In this document: piece by piece, positions 11,942-23,577 of the stretch
Numbering within the stretch: the stretch's first letter is position 1
Layout: each line of letters opens with the position of its first letter
NCBI RefSeq assembly: GCF_001632365.1
Contig: NW_024468535.1
Location: forward strand, 62,001 to 126,000
DNA from: Laetiporus sulphureus 93-53
Taxonomy: Eukaryota > Basidiomycota > Agaricomycetes > Polyporales > Laetiporaceae
Direction: 5' to 3'
Length of the DNA stretch: 64,000 nucleotides
The notes under the pieces: model-generated
Told to the model about the DNA's origin: nothing
Databases searched by the model: none
What the model saw: the letters and a program-made list of their open reading frames with translations, nothing else
Position numbers and translations under genes: made by a program

Positions 11942-12403
11942 TTGTACGTTCCATGTGTAATTCTTCTCGCGTTGACCAAATCCCGGTTTCCAGTTGTAAA
12001 TCATGCCGCCCTGCTTGATAGAACGTGCTGTGCTCCCGTGTCGAATGAATAGACACGAAAAACTAGTTGTTCTATGCTGCTTCGTCGACAGGGGAGAGAG
12101 CTATCATGCGGGCCTTCTGAGCTCAATTGCCCATTGATGCCGGTCCACAGCTGGGATAGCCACAGCCCTTCCACGTGCCACAAGACTAGTTTCAGTAGTA
12201 AGAGTGCAAGCAGACTGGTAGGACTTGACTTAGTGCAATGTAGTGAACCTACAAATGCCGGGCACAATGCGGAAAGCATAGGACCATCAACGCGGATGTA
12301 ATTATCAACTAAGTACAACGACGACAGCAAAATAGCCAAAGGTGCATTATGGCGGAGAATGAGGCTGTACGGGAACGTTTGAGCAATTCTCCACTGCGAG
12401 TAT
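11942..12403. other. Intergenic between convergent genes
   Basis: Lies between the convergent ends of the kinase and lipase genes. One open stretch on the minus strand (12339-12001) is continuous with a possible extra lipase exon if a GTGAGT at the lipase stop is used as a donor, but it shows no conserved sequence. Confidence 0.4.
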
Positions 12404-15400
12404 TTAGGATTCTTGATAACTCACCGCACCATCCGTTTGTTTGTAGACTGATCTTCTATGATGCTTCTTATGTCCTGCACGAAGCCATTTAAAGTTTGAA
12501 TCATGTTTCTCCTCTCCTGCGGCACCAGCCACTTGCTCATTCTTGGACTCGCTCTCATGGCCATGCTTTTCTTCGTGTTCGTGCTTGTCTTTACCTGGGG
12601 TCTTGCTCAAGAAGTTTACCATTACCGTCCATAGATTGTTTCCGCTGATAGTATTCTCGTCCGCTAGGAATGCCTTATCAGCTATCCGAGCTAAATGTCG
12701 CGCCTCCTCAGTGTCCCTTCGTGCGACGATACTGCTTGCTGGAGGCTCCTCGTCTTCGTCTAACGCCCAGGCCCATGGCCAACTGCCAACACTGACAAGG
12801 CCTTCTTGTAGTCCCTTCGGTGCATAAGGCTTTGTGTTGGAGTCGGAAGCATTATCGTCTTGAAGAAGGTATGCTTGCAATTGCTGGATATTATGTAGCG
12901 TTTCGTGCCGTGCTCGGGTGAGGTTTCTTCGCCGTTTCTTCTCGATGTTCTTGACAACATGCGCGAACTTCCTCGTGAACTTCTCACGTCCGACGAAGTA
13001 CCGACGCATGACAAGCTCGGAGATCTCGCCGATGAGCTCTTCAGGGAATTGAAGTGCCGGCAGCTCTTCTTCTGGCTCGAGTGGTCGAATAACTCCGCGG
13101 GTGGAGACTCGTTCTCGAATCATACTGTCCTGCTCATCCGAGATGATATGATCAGATCAGTCGGATTACGAGCCTGAGCACTTACCAGGCCGTTCTCATA
13201 AACAGAGCCCTCTCCCGCCTTACGTACGGTGACATCGCCGTTTGAACCTGACTTTCCAAAGCGTGGTCCAGCAACGTCGCTACCTTCTGACATCCCCCCT
13301 TCATAGTGCTCGACAACTTGAGAGGACTGTCCCGCTGCTCGATTCAAGAATGTACTCGCGCGCGTGACGCTCACGCTAACAGTTCTTCTCAAGCTTCGTC
13401 TGCCAGATTTAACGGATCTACGGTCATCTGATGGCCCGCCTAACGTGTGTAGGAGATTAGTATGAGGTCTTTGCTCTGTAGTTGAGAAGGGGTGGTCATC
13501 CGTAGGAAGCCGCGGTGACGGAACAGATGCATTGACATCTTCAGAAGATGGCGATCCAGAGAGGTAAGGGCTGCTGTCAGTTGGAGAAGCCACGAAGGGT
13601 ATGTCGCCAGACAGATTTGATGGGCGGGTTGTAGGCAAAGAGCATGTGATGTACTTGCAGAACGTCGCAATTGCCCGGTAACAGTATTTGGCAGGAGTCG
13701 TGAAGGCAAACAAAGTCGGAAGAGTATGCGCAGCATCTTGGGATGGAAGTGAGCGGCCTAGCGCGTGTACGAAACCACCATCGCTCACCGTCATACACTT
13801 GCAAATGCACTTTCGTTGGGCCATAGCGAGATTCTATGCCTTCCAATGCTGGATATAAATTACGGGCCGATTCTTTGACGTGGTATCTATCAGGATAAGC
13901 AGCCTTATGAGCACTGAAGCCAGAAAGCGTGTGATAAGCATCTTGTATAGCATGGATTAGAGATGGTAGAGCCTCACAAATAAATGACTTCATCTCTAAT
14001 CACTTCTTTATCACTTGCGATGACAAACAATGGAGGCAAGCCTCCCAGATAGGAGACCACAGGGCTCACGAGTGGATGAGTGAGCAGGTAGTTCGGAGTG
14101 TACAATTGGATTTGTTCCTCGATCTTCATCACCTCACCCGAGGTCTCACAAAGCGTGATGGTTTGATCACGCACGGAAGAGGGAGTCGGTAGCGAAGCAG
14201 TAGGTCCGAGATGCAATGTCTGGCCTGTCGGAGAAACAACGAACTGGTAGTCGGCATTGTCTCGGGCATGTTCTTTGACCTCCTGTGGGGCAGGTCCCTG
14301 GTGGGCGACATTATCTTGTGCATGTCCTTTGGTCTCCTGTGAAGCAGGTCCCGCATTCTCTGGGCCCTTGCGCATATGGAAGATCTGGCGGGCTTTGTGG
14401 CGAATGGTATTTTGCACCTCCGTGGTGAGATCATCTGGAGGCGGCGGCCATAGCGTGCTAGGTTTGTGAAACGAGAGCCCGTATGGGGGTAAAACATCCT
14501 ACAGCAAATGCGTTGATATAGACCCGTCTATCATCTCTACGTTGCGGCACGCACCGTGGCATTATTGGTATGTATGCTAGGAAAGGAATGCGTCAGATCG
14601 CACCATGGAGATATTAGCACCGCGCCAGCAGGCATCGGAAGTCCACTGTCGCGAATGATCTGTAGCAGAGCGATTGACAAGCCGCCACCAGCGGAGTCTC
14701 CCGCTACGATTATATTGCCAGGGTCCACGGGACTATGCGACGCACCCTCAGGTGGTCGGATCAAGTACAGATCTGCGCGATAGTGAGAAGCTGGACAACA
14801 ACGCATCAAATGACAACCCACAAGCGGCGAGAAAGTCTTGAACAGCGCAAGGGAATGGATACTGTGGCGCAAGGCGGTAATTGATAGCTAATACGTTTCT
14901 CAGCATTGCACGCACTCCCGATGAACGAAATAACCATACTGAAGGCACGACCATTAATCTTGCGAGCATAACGCTCAATGCTAAATCTATATTTACAACA
15001 GTGAGTGCGACGCAGTTGATTTGGCTAGGAATCACGTTATACCTCTCCTGGTCGATACTACCGAAGTAATAGCCACCTACGAAAGGAATTGAGTTACATC
15101 GAAGCAGACGAGACAGCGTTTTTACCTCCGTGAGCATACAGGATACATGGCATCTTGTCCATCTCCGGTTCATATATAGCGGGTCCCTCTTGGCCACGCC
15201 CATCGCTGCCTGTCCTATGCAGGCTTCCCTTGTGCGAGTCACTCGATGCTCCTTTTGGGTGATTCCTGAGGTGCTCCTTGTGACGTCGCTTAGCCTGCTG
15301 CCAGTCTTTCTTCGCAGTAAGCCACTCTGCGTCGACACTGCCGAAGTCAATGCCTATCGTACATGCAGACCGAAGGGCTAATCAAGGCAGAACCTACCCT

Positions 15401-16560
15401 CGGATGCCGCGCACCTGCCACCATTTGGTCCCTCCGACGACGCGTTTCGTCACTTCTGGTCCACCGAGGGCTTTAATCAGATATGTCGCGGCATCATCGC
15501 AGCAGGACATGGGAACGACGAGACGGATGACACGTGTCCATGGCGGAGAAGGAGTGCGTGTATTCGAGAATTCTTGTAGGTCCTCTACTGTGTGTCTGCA
15601 CGGAATACACTACGTCAGTATTCGAAATCGTGCGCGATGACAACAGAAGATGCGGGCGATTGGAACTACGCAAGATTCCTGGTGGTGTTTGACTTAGTAT
15701 ATATAGCATTAGCATTCGTTCTGACAGAAACCAGGCTTCGAGACGAACTCTCTCATGCTACTTGCTGCATCAAAGAATGCGGCGATGAGTGATTGTATCC
15801 GTGTGGCCCAATCATGCAGATTTATGGATTGCTGCATCTATGACGAATATCTGCCGCACCTCAGGCCGCCTCGGCGCAGCACGTCAAGATATCCAAATCC
15901 CCAACAGCTGGGAATTGCAACAGCCCCAAGCAAGCAATGGACAAGGTCCTTGACAGGATTAGCCGTTTCTGGAGCGTTTCAGTGTTTACTCAAACATCAA
16001 GCAGTAAACGTCCTCTCTCCCCTTTCACTAGTTCACGGGCATCAGGACGAAGCTGAAAGGCTCGCATGCGAGAGTCCTGTGGCACATTGGCGCGTACGGG
16101 AATCTAGCAACCCCAGGAATGAAACTGCTCTTGGAACAAGCGGTAGTGTGAGGAATTCCCCGAGGCAAGATTGCAAGCACCGAACGTCGCTAGAGATAAA
16201 GACTTCAACTGACGTTGAGTCAAGGCCGATAATATGATACTATGCACAACAAGCACGAACTGAAGGCAGCAGCATTGATAGGCCTGCTGGTGAATGAACA
16301 CAATATGGCGCAACTCACTTCGTAGCGGCCTCCATGAACGTCTAGAAACCGATGATCAGACTAAATACAAGTCTTAGTGAGTGCCTGCATACCTTGATGA
16401 TATGAAACGCCTCATCGTACAATAACTCGTCCTGGCTCAGCTGCGTCACACCATCCCCCCGTTCCTTCAAGATGCGTTCGCAGTAATGCTTCACCAGAGT
16501 CTCGAGCACCAGAGGACCGAGCTTGAAGCCCGCCTGGCCGAGCAGTGAGTTCAAAGGCAT
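12404..16560 (-). CDS. Hormone-sensitive-lipase-like alpha/beta hydrolase
   Basis: 962 residues from 12 exons: 16560-16393, 16341-16319, 15595-15398, 15337-15126, 15076-15043, 14986-14940, 14887-14822, 14772-14555, 14498-13978, 13913-13789, 13736-13186 and 13129-12404. It has the oxyanion motif YAHGGGYYFGS, the nucleophile elbow GDSAGGG with Ser about 276, a catalytic Asp near 485 ([10 protein letters not shown]) and a His near 541 (DAAHTLP). This is the GDXG/HSL esterase arrangement. A variable, charged insert of about 70 residues sits between Ser and Asp. After the His comes a low-complexity, basic and serine-rich extension of about 420 residues not needed for catalysis. The third intron (16318-15596) is 723 nt against about 50 nt elsewhere. 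Substrate unknown: neutral lipid or sterol ester are family options. Confidence 0.92.
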
Positions 16561-17850
16561 TCTATCCTTCCTCAAAGCAGCGAAAAGCGTCGACCACGTC
16601 GTAGTTGAAGTACATGAGGTGTAAGACGCCAAGTTGCGTCGGGCAAATATTGATTATGCAAGGCGGCCCTTGGGACTCCGGCGCCTGCAATTAATGTAAG
16701 TCTGAAAATTCAAGGTTACATTAACATACGTTTAAAAATGCGGCGCCAATACTACCCTTCAGCGCCCACCCAGCCTGTCCCGGCCAGCGGATTGTGTCGT
16801 CTAGATCTGCACGCCGAGAAATCGGAGACATCCGATGAAACACTGCGGGAATACAGCTGACATGAAGCTCTACGTGCTAGCCGTAGTATCCTGTCTCCGT
16901 CATTACCAGGATGCGCATTGAATCTCGTACATGGCATCAACATAGTTCCCACTGCAACTATGGATCATCTCAGAAGAAAGGCCCTTTACACGACTGCAAT
17001 ATGATCTACTCAAGCGAGGACAATCATCCCAACCGTGTTTTCTATAGTGCTGATTTTTGCTAAAAGAAATCCTTAGACCTGTGCCCATCCTGTTGAGAGT
17101 GCCTGCCGCTTCATTTACTGCAGAGCTCATTCACATTATGAACAGTCTGGATTCATCTGTGGGCCGGCATGTTTTGAATCGAGAAAACGCGTGACAGAAT
17201 CCCAAAGCCGCCTCGCCGATCTGTGGCGATGTCACCATGCGACTCGTGGTTGGCTTCTATAGGCTTTGCCTGTACCTTAGCCGTTGTCGGAGCTCTACTA
17301 CGTGACGATGACCGTCTAGACTTTGCATTACGCTTCCATCTGCCAGTATCCTCCCACTCGATCATTCTCCGACAAGCTATCCTGCTCAACTTTTGGGCGA
17401 TCTTTCTCCTTATTCGCTAGCTGAGACGTTTGCACACACTTCTATCTAGATCTCGAGCGATTGGGTAAAGTATAGAAACTTGTTCGCGATGAACGAGAGA
17501 TTCTGCAGACTACTATAGTAGTAGCACCGAGCTGGTGCAGCATTCCGGGAACTGCATTAGTGCCCAACAGTCGTTGCTGTGTGATTCAATTGCTCTGCAA
17601 TAGGGCGATGCACGCATCCGTCGCCGCTTCAAGGTGTTCGGGTGCTAGAGGCCAGCTATTTCTGAGCACATGCGTCGTCCAAAGTGTGCGCCCACTACGC
17701 ATGTGCGTGGCTGGTCCTTCCGTCTTCTTCGTGGTAAGGTCCGATTTGTCTCCGCGATGCTTACCCCAGTTCCCAAGCTACTGGGCAACGACCCTCACCT
17801 CTAGATACCCATCCGTGCTACTCGCAAAGTAGCCCCCGCAGCGAAAAGCC
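16561..17850. other. Intergenic between divergent genes
   Basis: About 1.3 kb separating the lipase and SUR7-like starts. A hydrophobic 65-codon frame at 17223-17420 has no recognisable family and I do not call it. The stretch must hold both promoters; I could not place a convincing TATA box. Confidence 0.4.
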
Positions 17851-18694
17851 ATGATAATTATCGACCAGCTTCAGCAATGGGAGCGTCCTCGCCCTCTGGC
17901 AAAGCACTTGGGTATCTCAATTACGACATGTGTGCTCTACTTCATATCATTCCTTTTGTATTTACTCGTCGCTCTCTCACTCCCCATCATCAAGTCGATA
18001 TTCCTCTTCGAGATCAAGTTTGGCGTAGAGGACGGCGATGTCGCAACCGCTGTGGCGACAGATCTACGCTTTGGTGTATGGGGCGTCTGCGCTCTAAGCG
18101 TCATCCCTGGCTTCGAGGTCTGCTACGGACCAACGCTGGGTTACACCATTCCAGAAAGCATCCTCACCTTGACCGGCTATCCATCATTGGTGGAGGACGT
18201 AGTGGAAGCGTTGACGGTCTTATTGGTTCTCCATCCTGTCTGTGCAGGGCTCTCATTCCTCTGCATGTTCACGTCACTTTTCCTCGAGTCCCACGCAATG
18301 ACGATCATATCCCTCATCATCTCCATCCTCACCATCATCCTTGGCTGTGTGGTCTTTGCAGCTGACCTCGCATTGGTCATCGTTGGGAGGATCAGGATAT
18401 CTGCGCTGACGGATTTCTCATACTACGTCAATTGGGGTCCTGGCGTGTGGATGATCCTCGCAGCCGTCATATGTCTCTTCGCAGGAATGGTACTCTTAAG
18501 CATGGTCGTCTGCGAATGCTGCGGAGTAGGCGTAGAATATGACGATGAAGATGAGAAGGGAGATTGGAAACGCAGGTCAGTGTACAACTCATTGTGACTG
18601 ATGCCCGTAGTTGACCAATGGAGAACATAGGTTCACCAAGATTGGCTCTCGTCTCCCTGAGATGCGGTCTATCCTCTCTCGTTCGAGCAAGTGA
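17851..18694 (+). CDS. SUR7/PalI-like four-pass membrane protein
   Basis: 262 residues from exons 17851-18575 and 18631-18694. Four hydrophobic segments are visible: about residues 20-50, 130-155, 155-185 and 200-228. An outer loop between the first and second carries LRFGVWGVCALS with GFEVCYGPTLGY. This order, with the loop FGVWG-C motif, is that of the fungal SUR7/PalI family, which sits in plasma-membrane eisosome domains or in the Rim/Pal ambient-pH pathway. The 55-nt intron 18576-18630 lets the frame run into RRFTKIGSRLPEMRS and a basic tail. Without splicing the protein would stop at 18597, 22 residues sooner after YNSL. Pal or Sur7 function cannot be told apart from sequence alone. Confidence 0.83.
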
Positions 18695-18975
18695 ACGGCA
18701 TGATCGTTCCTTGTGTCGTCAACAGATATATTGCTATTCATGACATGATGACCTTCACGACGTTTTACGACTCTAATGATTGCCATCTTTATACCTATTG
18801 TGTGTAGGAGTCTGGCTACCAGATCTCTGTCCTTGCAAATACACCATCCCCTTCTAGTACGCTGTATCGCATTCGGATCCCTTATACTGACTCGAACAGT
18901 CTGCTACTGCTAGTGTTCACCATATTGTGGGTTCTAGGCTCAGTCGTGTGTTGTACGTGACTTTGCGAGTAGAAA

Positions 18976-20607
18976 TCAGTCCGTATGAACTTGTACTATG
19001 AGTCCTTTTGGTTGGATGTTGACAATGGGAGACTTCATAAACACTGTCTTTCTAATGACGTTCGAATTTATGAAGCCTTTTGAACTGACATACCCCAATT
19101 GAGTCTGACCAGACACGCCCTCATGGTCAACAAAAAAAACTTGCAGATCATCGCACGCGGTGGCGCAGTCAGCATAGAACAGCTCAGCCAGCAGCGATGT
19201 CTGATTGATGGTGACTTGTAGCGGATATGCTGCATTCAACGTTCCTTGTACTGTTGAGGAAACATTAGTCGGTCTCCTTTCCTGCTGACAGAGCTGTTAC
19301 GGTTACTTATGTGTCCATATAGCGCGGAGAAGTGCCTGGAGATTCTCGACAAAGCCGTTGAAGGCAGCCACAGCTAGTATACCTGCTGCAGGTGGCTGTG
19401 TCGAATAGCTGCTACCGCAAAAACCCAGATGGGAAAGAGAATGGTCCGTGGACAATGAAAATACTGGAAGCAAATTGAACCCAAATCTAAACCCGCTGCA
19501 AGCGAATGTCTGCTCACCGCCGTGGAGTTCTGATACCACTAATGCCCTACAGTGGCCTGTACGCTGGCATCTAGCGCAAAGATGCCCACAGTCTCTAGCA
19601 CCATCACCGCGGGTGCCGTGAGGTGCAACTCTTCCCTGACTAGATGGTGAACATCTTGGGGAACGATCCAAGTCCTCTGCAAAGCGCTAACGTTCAGCTT
19701 CACAGAAAGTAGTATGCCTGGTGACTGATCGAGATCCTGCTTTGGCCGTTCGCAAAGAATGAATGTGTTTCAAATTTTAGGCAGCATTACGGTAGGACAC
19801 GTCACGGTCCCCCTACGCCTGCAACAAAATGGCACTTACATTTTTGATGAGCTGCAGTTTCCTATTTAGATTATTGTTATTTAAGGAGAGCAAGCTAATG
19901 ATGCCAAGTTGTTCGACTGCATTATCTCGATGAGAGAAGCTGTCGAGAGCGCTAGCATCGCGGATCCGGACTCCAGAATTCAGCATTGAAGGCGGGGTAG
20001 CACGGCTAGCAATTTGTGCACCGTCGTAAAAGAACCATCGTTGGGATGGGTGGGTCCCGACGAGGAAAAAGTCACAACGGTCAGACATTGTGACTTCTTT
20101 CCTTCGTTAGATCTGCGCATTGGTACGTCGGCCATCAGGTCAAGCTGTACACCTTTGAGGCATGTGGACCGTACATACCTGGTATCGGAGCAAATCCGCG
20201 GTGAGTCGCTTGACGCGAAATTTTCCACGTCGCCATTGCTTGCCAAGAAGGCAAGCTGGGAAGAGCAGATCATGGACAGCCTGCTGCACTGTATCCATCC
20301 TTCAGTCTTCTGCACGGCGACGTCAGCTTTGGGCACATTTTCGTCGAGTCCGAGTCGGACAACGTAAGGTTCATCGACTCTAGGTGTAGCAGGCTATCGC
20401 CTTCTAATGAAGCACACTGTTCCCTAGCACGCTATCATCCTCTCCGCCAGATATGATGGAGACACGCGACGGGATCTTGAATGACGCCCCAACCTTTGAC
20501 ATTGTATTACGTTTCATGGAGATCGGACGCGTGCTGTAGAAGGAGAACGAGCCTATGTCTGCTTTCGCCACTGGATATGAATGTATGTCACAGCTTTGGA
20601 AGCTCAT
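18976..20607 (-). other. Possible unrecognised spliced gene or antisense shadow
   Basis: Several minus-strand frames have sensible composition and splice-like ends: 20607-20404, about 20380-20180, 20088-19813, around 19680-19540, 19500-19390 and 19239-18976. One holds a hydrophobic run (TILFPIWVFAVAAI). I could not join them in one frame with confidence and know no relative. The stretch near 20160-20400 also has plus-strand kinase-like motifs, so part of this may be an antisense shadow. Confidence 0.2.
20161..20400 (+). pseudogene. Possible APH/choline-kinase-like fragment, frame-broken
   Basis: Frame 1 from 20161 reads DRTYLVSEQIRGESLDAKF, like the hinge of phosphotransferases of the APH family (YLV-E-I-GESL). 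About 46 codons later, in another frame, comes LLHGDVSFGHIFVESE then NVRFIDSR, like the Brenner motif HGD...N and the following ID. The expected Asn is His. The two parts are 137 nt apart from TAC to CAC, not a multiple of three, and no intron fits between them. No N-terminal lobe or C-terminal helices were found. I infer a decayed copy; it could be chance. Confidence 0.3.
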
Positions 20608-21160
20608 TGAACTTTACGTGGAAGAGCGCACAAGTCGATGCAGGACACTCCCAGTGACTGATCAAAGGAGTACCGAGTACTCCTTCTTGAATACCTTGTG
20701 ACCAGTATCGTAAGTAATAACATTGTACTTGTAGATCATCGGACTTAACGTTAGTTAGCGTGCCGTTTTCTGTTGTACACCAGCTGCACTGTGCGGATGA
20801 CTCGCATCATGGATGTTGTATTTCTACAGGCCCTTGTACGCCAAATTCTAGAATTGCGTGTTCCACGTTCTCGTATAAGTCGCCATGTCAGCCAATCCTT
20901 CCTTCCATTGACGCTTTCAGCCACATGCTATGAATTGGAGAGAGAATTCCCCTCAGTCAACTGTTAAGGCAGGACGCTGCAGTAATTATGGGCGCTTCTA
21001 TCCGCCATCACGACCGACTTTGTTCCCAATAAGGCATTCCCTTTGAACTGTCGGCGCCACCACGACACAAGGGAGCATTGATCTTGTACTGTGGCTGGCT
21101 CTTCTAGCGCATACGGCAACTAGAAGCGCACTGATAGATGAAGGACGATGGTAGGGTGAC

Positions 21161-21168
21161 GGTATATA
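21161..21168 (+). promoter_or_regulatory. TATA-like box of small secreted protein gene
   Basis: GTATATAG lies 115-122 bases before the ATG at 21283, a plausible distance for a core promoter with a pyrimidine-rich leader. Confidence 0.35.
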
Positions 21169-21282
21169 GAGGAGAACAGGACGGAGATGGTCAGCACGCT
21201 TGCTCGTTGATCGAACTCGTCTCGTCCTCGCAACTCCTCGTCCTCCACTGTATCATCCTCTTCCATTATCATCTCGTGCGCC

Positions 21283-21690
21283 ATGTTCCCTCGCGTCTCT
21301 CAGACATTCACGCTCCTTTTGATCTCTGCAACTCTCGGTATGTCCGCCACGATCTCATCAGTGACATCATGGCTTTAACATCTCCTTGCTCTAGTTTGCG
21401 GATCACCAGCACCAGCACCCATTGATCCTACTCTCGCACAAATTATCGCAGAAAACAAGAACACGGGCTGCACGGCACCAGGTGGATGTGCAGCGGTCAG
21501 TGTCCTCTACCTCCCTTGGCATTTTCGAAAAGAGCTCATCTCGTGCTCACAGTCACAGAACAGCTCAAATTCTACAGAGAGCCTCGCCACGTCTGCGGCT
21601 GTCTCATTGACCACATCGCCAGGCTCATCGAGCGCATTGGCTGCAGCTCTTGCGATTGCGGGCGGGCTTTCTATCACGGCTCTTCTATAA
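21283..21690 (+). CDS. Small secreted protein, probably GPI-anchored
   Basis: 97 residues from exons 21283-21337, 21395-21495 and 21553-21690. Both introns are 57 nt with GT/AG ends, and the first has a TTTAAC branch-like site. Residues 1-21 (MFPRVSQTFTLLLISATLVC) form a signal peptide with a cut likely before or in GSPAPAPID. The mature part has two cysteines in TGCTAPGGC, then an Asn/Ser/Thr-rich stretch. The end is small residues (PGSSSALAA) followed by a hydrophobic tail (ALAIAGGLSITALL), the layout of a GPI-anchor signal. Such proteins decorate the wall or membrane of hyphae. No family is recognised. It lies convergent with, and only 152 bp from, the esterase stop. Confidence 0.62.
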
Positions 21691-21842
21691 AGGACCCTTC
21701 ACTGTTGATACCCGGGACGGACAACCATCATGAACGGTTATGTCAATACCACACGATGTAAAAAGTACCACCATTGTATACCATAGGATACAGCTTCTAT
21801 ATTCATCTAATACCTGCAACGACCGCAGATTCTAATGTGGGA

Positions 21843-23577
21843 TCATAAACCAGCAAGGAGGCCCTCTTCTCCATCAGTGCCCACAATATGCCCGCCTCCT
21901 TCAATCTCCATGCACCCGATATCGTCTCTGCCCTCCTCTTTCAGGAATCCGTCGACCTCCCGCATGGGCTTACCTGCTCTGAACTCCGTCACCATATCCT
22001 CGCCGACCGCGCTCAGCCACTCGATGATCGGCTTCGTGACCCAACGCTTTGCCTGCAGCCCACCAGCCGACTCAAACCAGCCGAGATGCCCGCCCTTCTT
22101 CGTCACCGCGAGCGCGACGAACCCGTTCCCGCCGACGTCGTACGGCGGCTCGCACTGCACGATCGGGTCGTCCGAGTCGTTGATCGCGAGGAACGGAACC
22201 TTAATGCCCGGGAGCACGGTGTGGCACGACGCCCATTCGTAGTAGTGCAGTGAAGTTGGCATAGGGAATAGCGGGGACGACCCGCCGATAAGCCGCGTCA
22301 TGTACTGGTCGAACAGCCGAATGGGCGGCTTGTCGAGCGCGAGCGTCGTTTCGACGGCTTTGCTGACGGGGTGGTCGGTGAAGGTGACGAGGCGGTGGGC
22401 GTGTTGCCGAATGATACCTTGCAGGTTCTGGCCCATGCCTGCTGAGTAGACTGTCCGGTGAAACCATTTGCCTTCGATGCTACGACGAGTCGTGATGAGT
22501 GATCACGCTGAATTGCTGACATGGGGTGTGCTCACCGGTGGCTGTTCACGACCAAGTCCCATGGCTGGGAAGCTGTGTCAGTATCGCAGAGATTGAATGA
22601 AATGTTGCGTACATACACAAGCGAGGACGCATCCAGCGATCATACGACAGTTCTCGCCTTCCTCGGACATATATCGCGTCAGGACGTTCGCACCCAGGGA
22701 GAATCCGACGCCGATCAGCGGTGCTCTGGGATACCGCTTCCTGATGTAGTACACGGCCACTCGGATATCATCGGTATGTCCGGCAGAGTATAGCTGAGGA
22801 CTTGTGAGAGGAACTCCGGCACCTAGTGCAAGTCTATGAATCAATGCATGGATCGACATGCTTGAGAGGCCGAGAACTTACAACCGCGAAAGTTGACGAC
22901 GACGCCTCGGTATCCAAGTCCGCCTCTCTCCTTCGGCGTGCACGCCGGGTTTAGCACAGCTCGCACGTACGACTCGTATGAACCTATTCGTCTTTTGAGG
23001 CTTCGCTGTGGTAATGAAACCCTCGCAGAGCGCACCTCCCGTGAGTCCGTGAAGAACGACAACGATGGGAACATCGTCGTCTAGCATTTGCTCGTTCTTG
23101 GGCGGCGTGAAGTCGAGACCTCTGGTTCAGATAGAAGTCGGGAACCAGCCTGCGCGAACAAGCTGATAACACGTACATTGTTCCTCCATCAACTGTGCGA
23201 AGCAGAGTCCTGCTGACATCAGACAGTGTTGAAATACGAGAATCCTTCTGCTTACCTATCGTATTCTACCTTATCGGCCTTGGAGAAGTCACCCAACACG
23301 CAGTATCCGACCTGTAGATGACCGCTATTCTCACGATCTCAATGACAGTTCTATTCAGAGCGACCCGAAAGCAGGGCTACCTGAATAGCCACCACGCAGG
23401 AATGAACGGCTTTAGAAGACTCGGACAGCGTGTCTTGACGAACGTCTGCAAGGACTCCTGCCGGGTCTCCTTCGAATATGCCGAGGTTCTCACATTGATC
23501 GTGTTCGTTTTGCTCGCAAAGTAGAGTGTAGGCAGGAAATACGTCAAGGGATAGAGCAGGCTGATCAACAGGCCCAT
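21843..23577 (-). CDS. EHT1/ABHD3-like alpha/beta hydrolase, copy A
   Basis: 452 residues from exons 23577-23381, 23324-23256, 23209-23177, 23121-23036, 22983-22882, 22822-22617, 22564-22536 and 22479-21843. The N-terminal hydrophobic stretch (LLISLLYPLTYFLPTLYF) may anchor it to a membrane. Family marks are VVVLHGLTGGSYESYVRA, VNFRGC, the nucleophile elbow GVGFSLGANVL (Ser in GFSLG), an acid in NDSDDPIV and the His in KKGGHLGWFE. This is the YheT/EMB8/ABHD1-3 family. Yeast members EEB1 and EHT1 make and hydrolyse medium-chain ethyl esters, and a third is a monoacylglycerol lipase. Head-to-head with copy B; the six internal exons have the same lengths (69, 33, 86, 102, 206, 29). Confidence 0.93.

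Larger units (their letters stand above)
18695..21282. other. Unclear region with coding-like fragments
   Basis: About 2.6 kb without a model that closes. It holds protein-like frames on the minus strand and kinase-like fragments on the plus strand, described as separate entries. The part from 20640 to 21130 shows nothing I recognise. Confidence 0.4.

Noticed and set aside
12001..12339. Possible extra exon of the lipase gene
   Set aside because: It could be joined through a GTGAGT at the lipase stop, but the encoded sequence shows no lipase-like or conserved feature.
17223..17420. 65-codon hydrophobic plus frame
   Set aside because: Hydrophobic by composition only, with no family match; it sits inside a promoter region.
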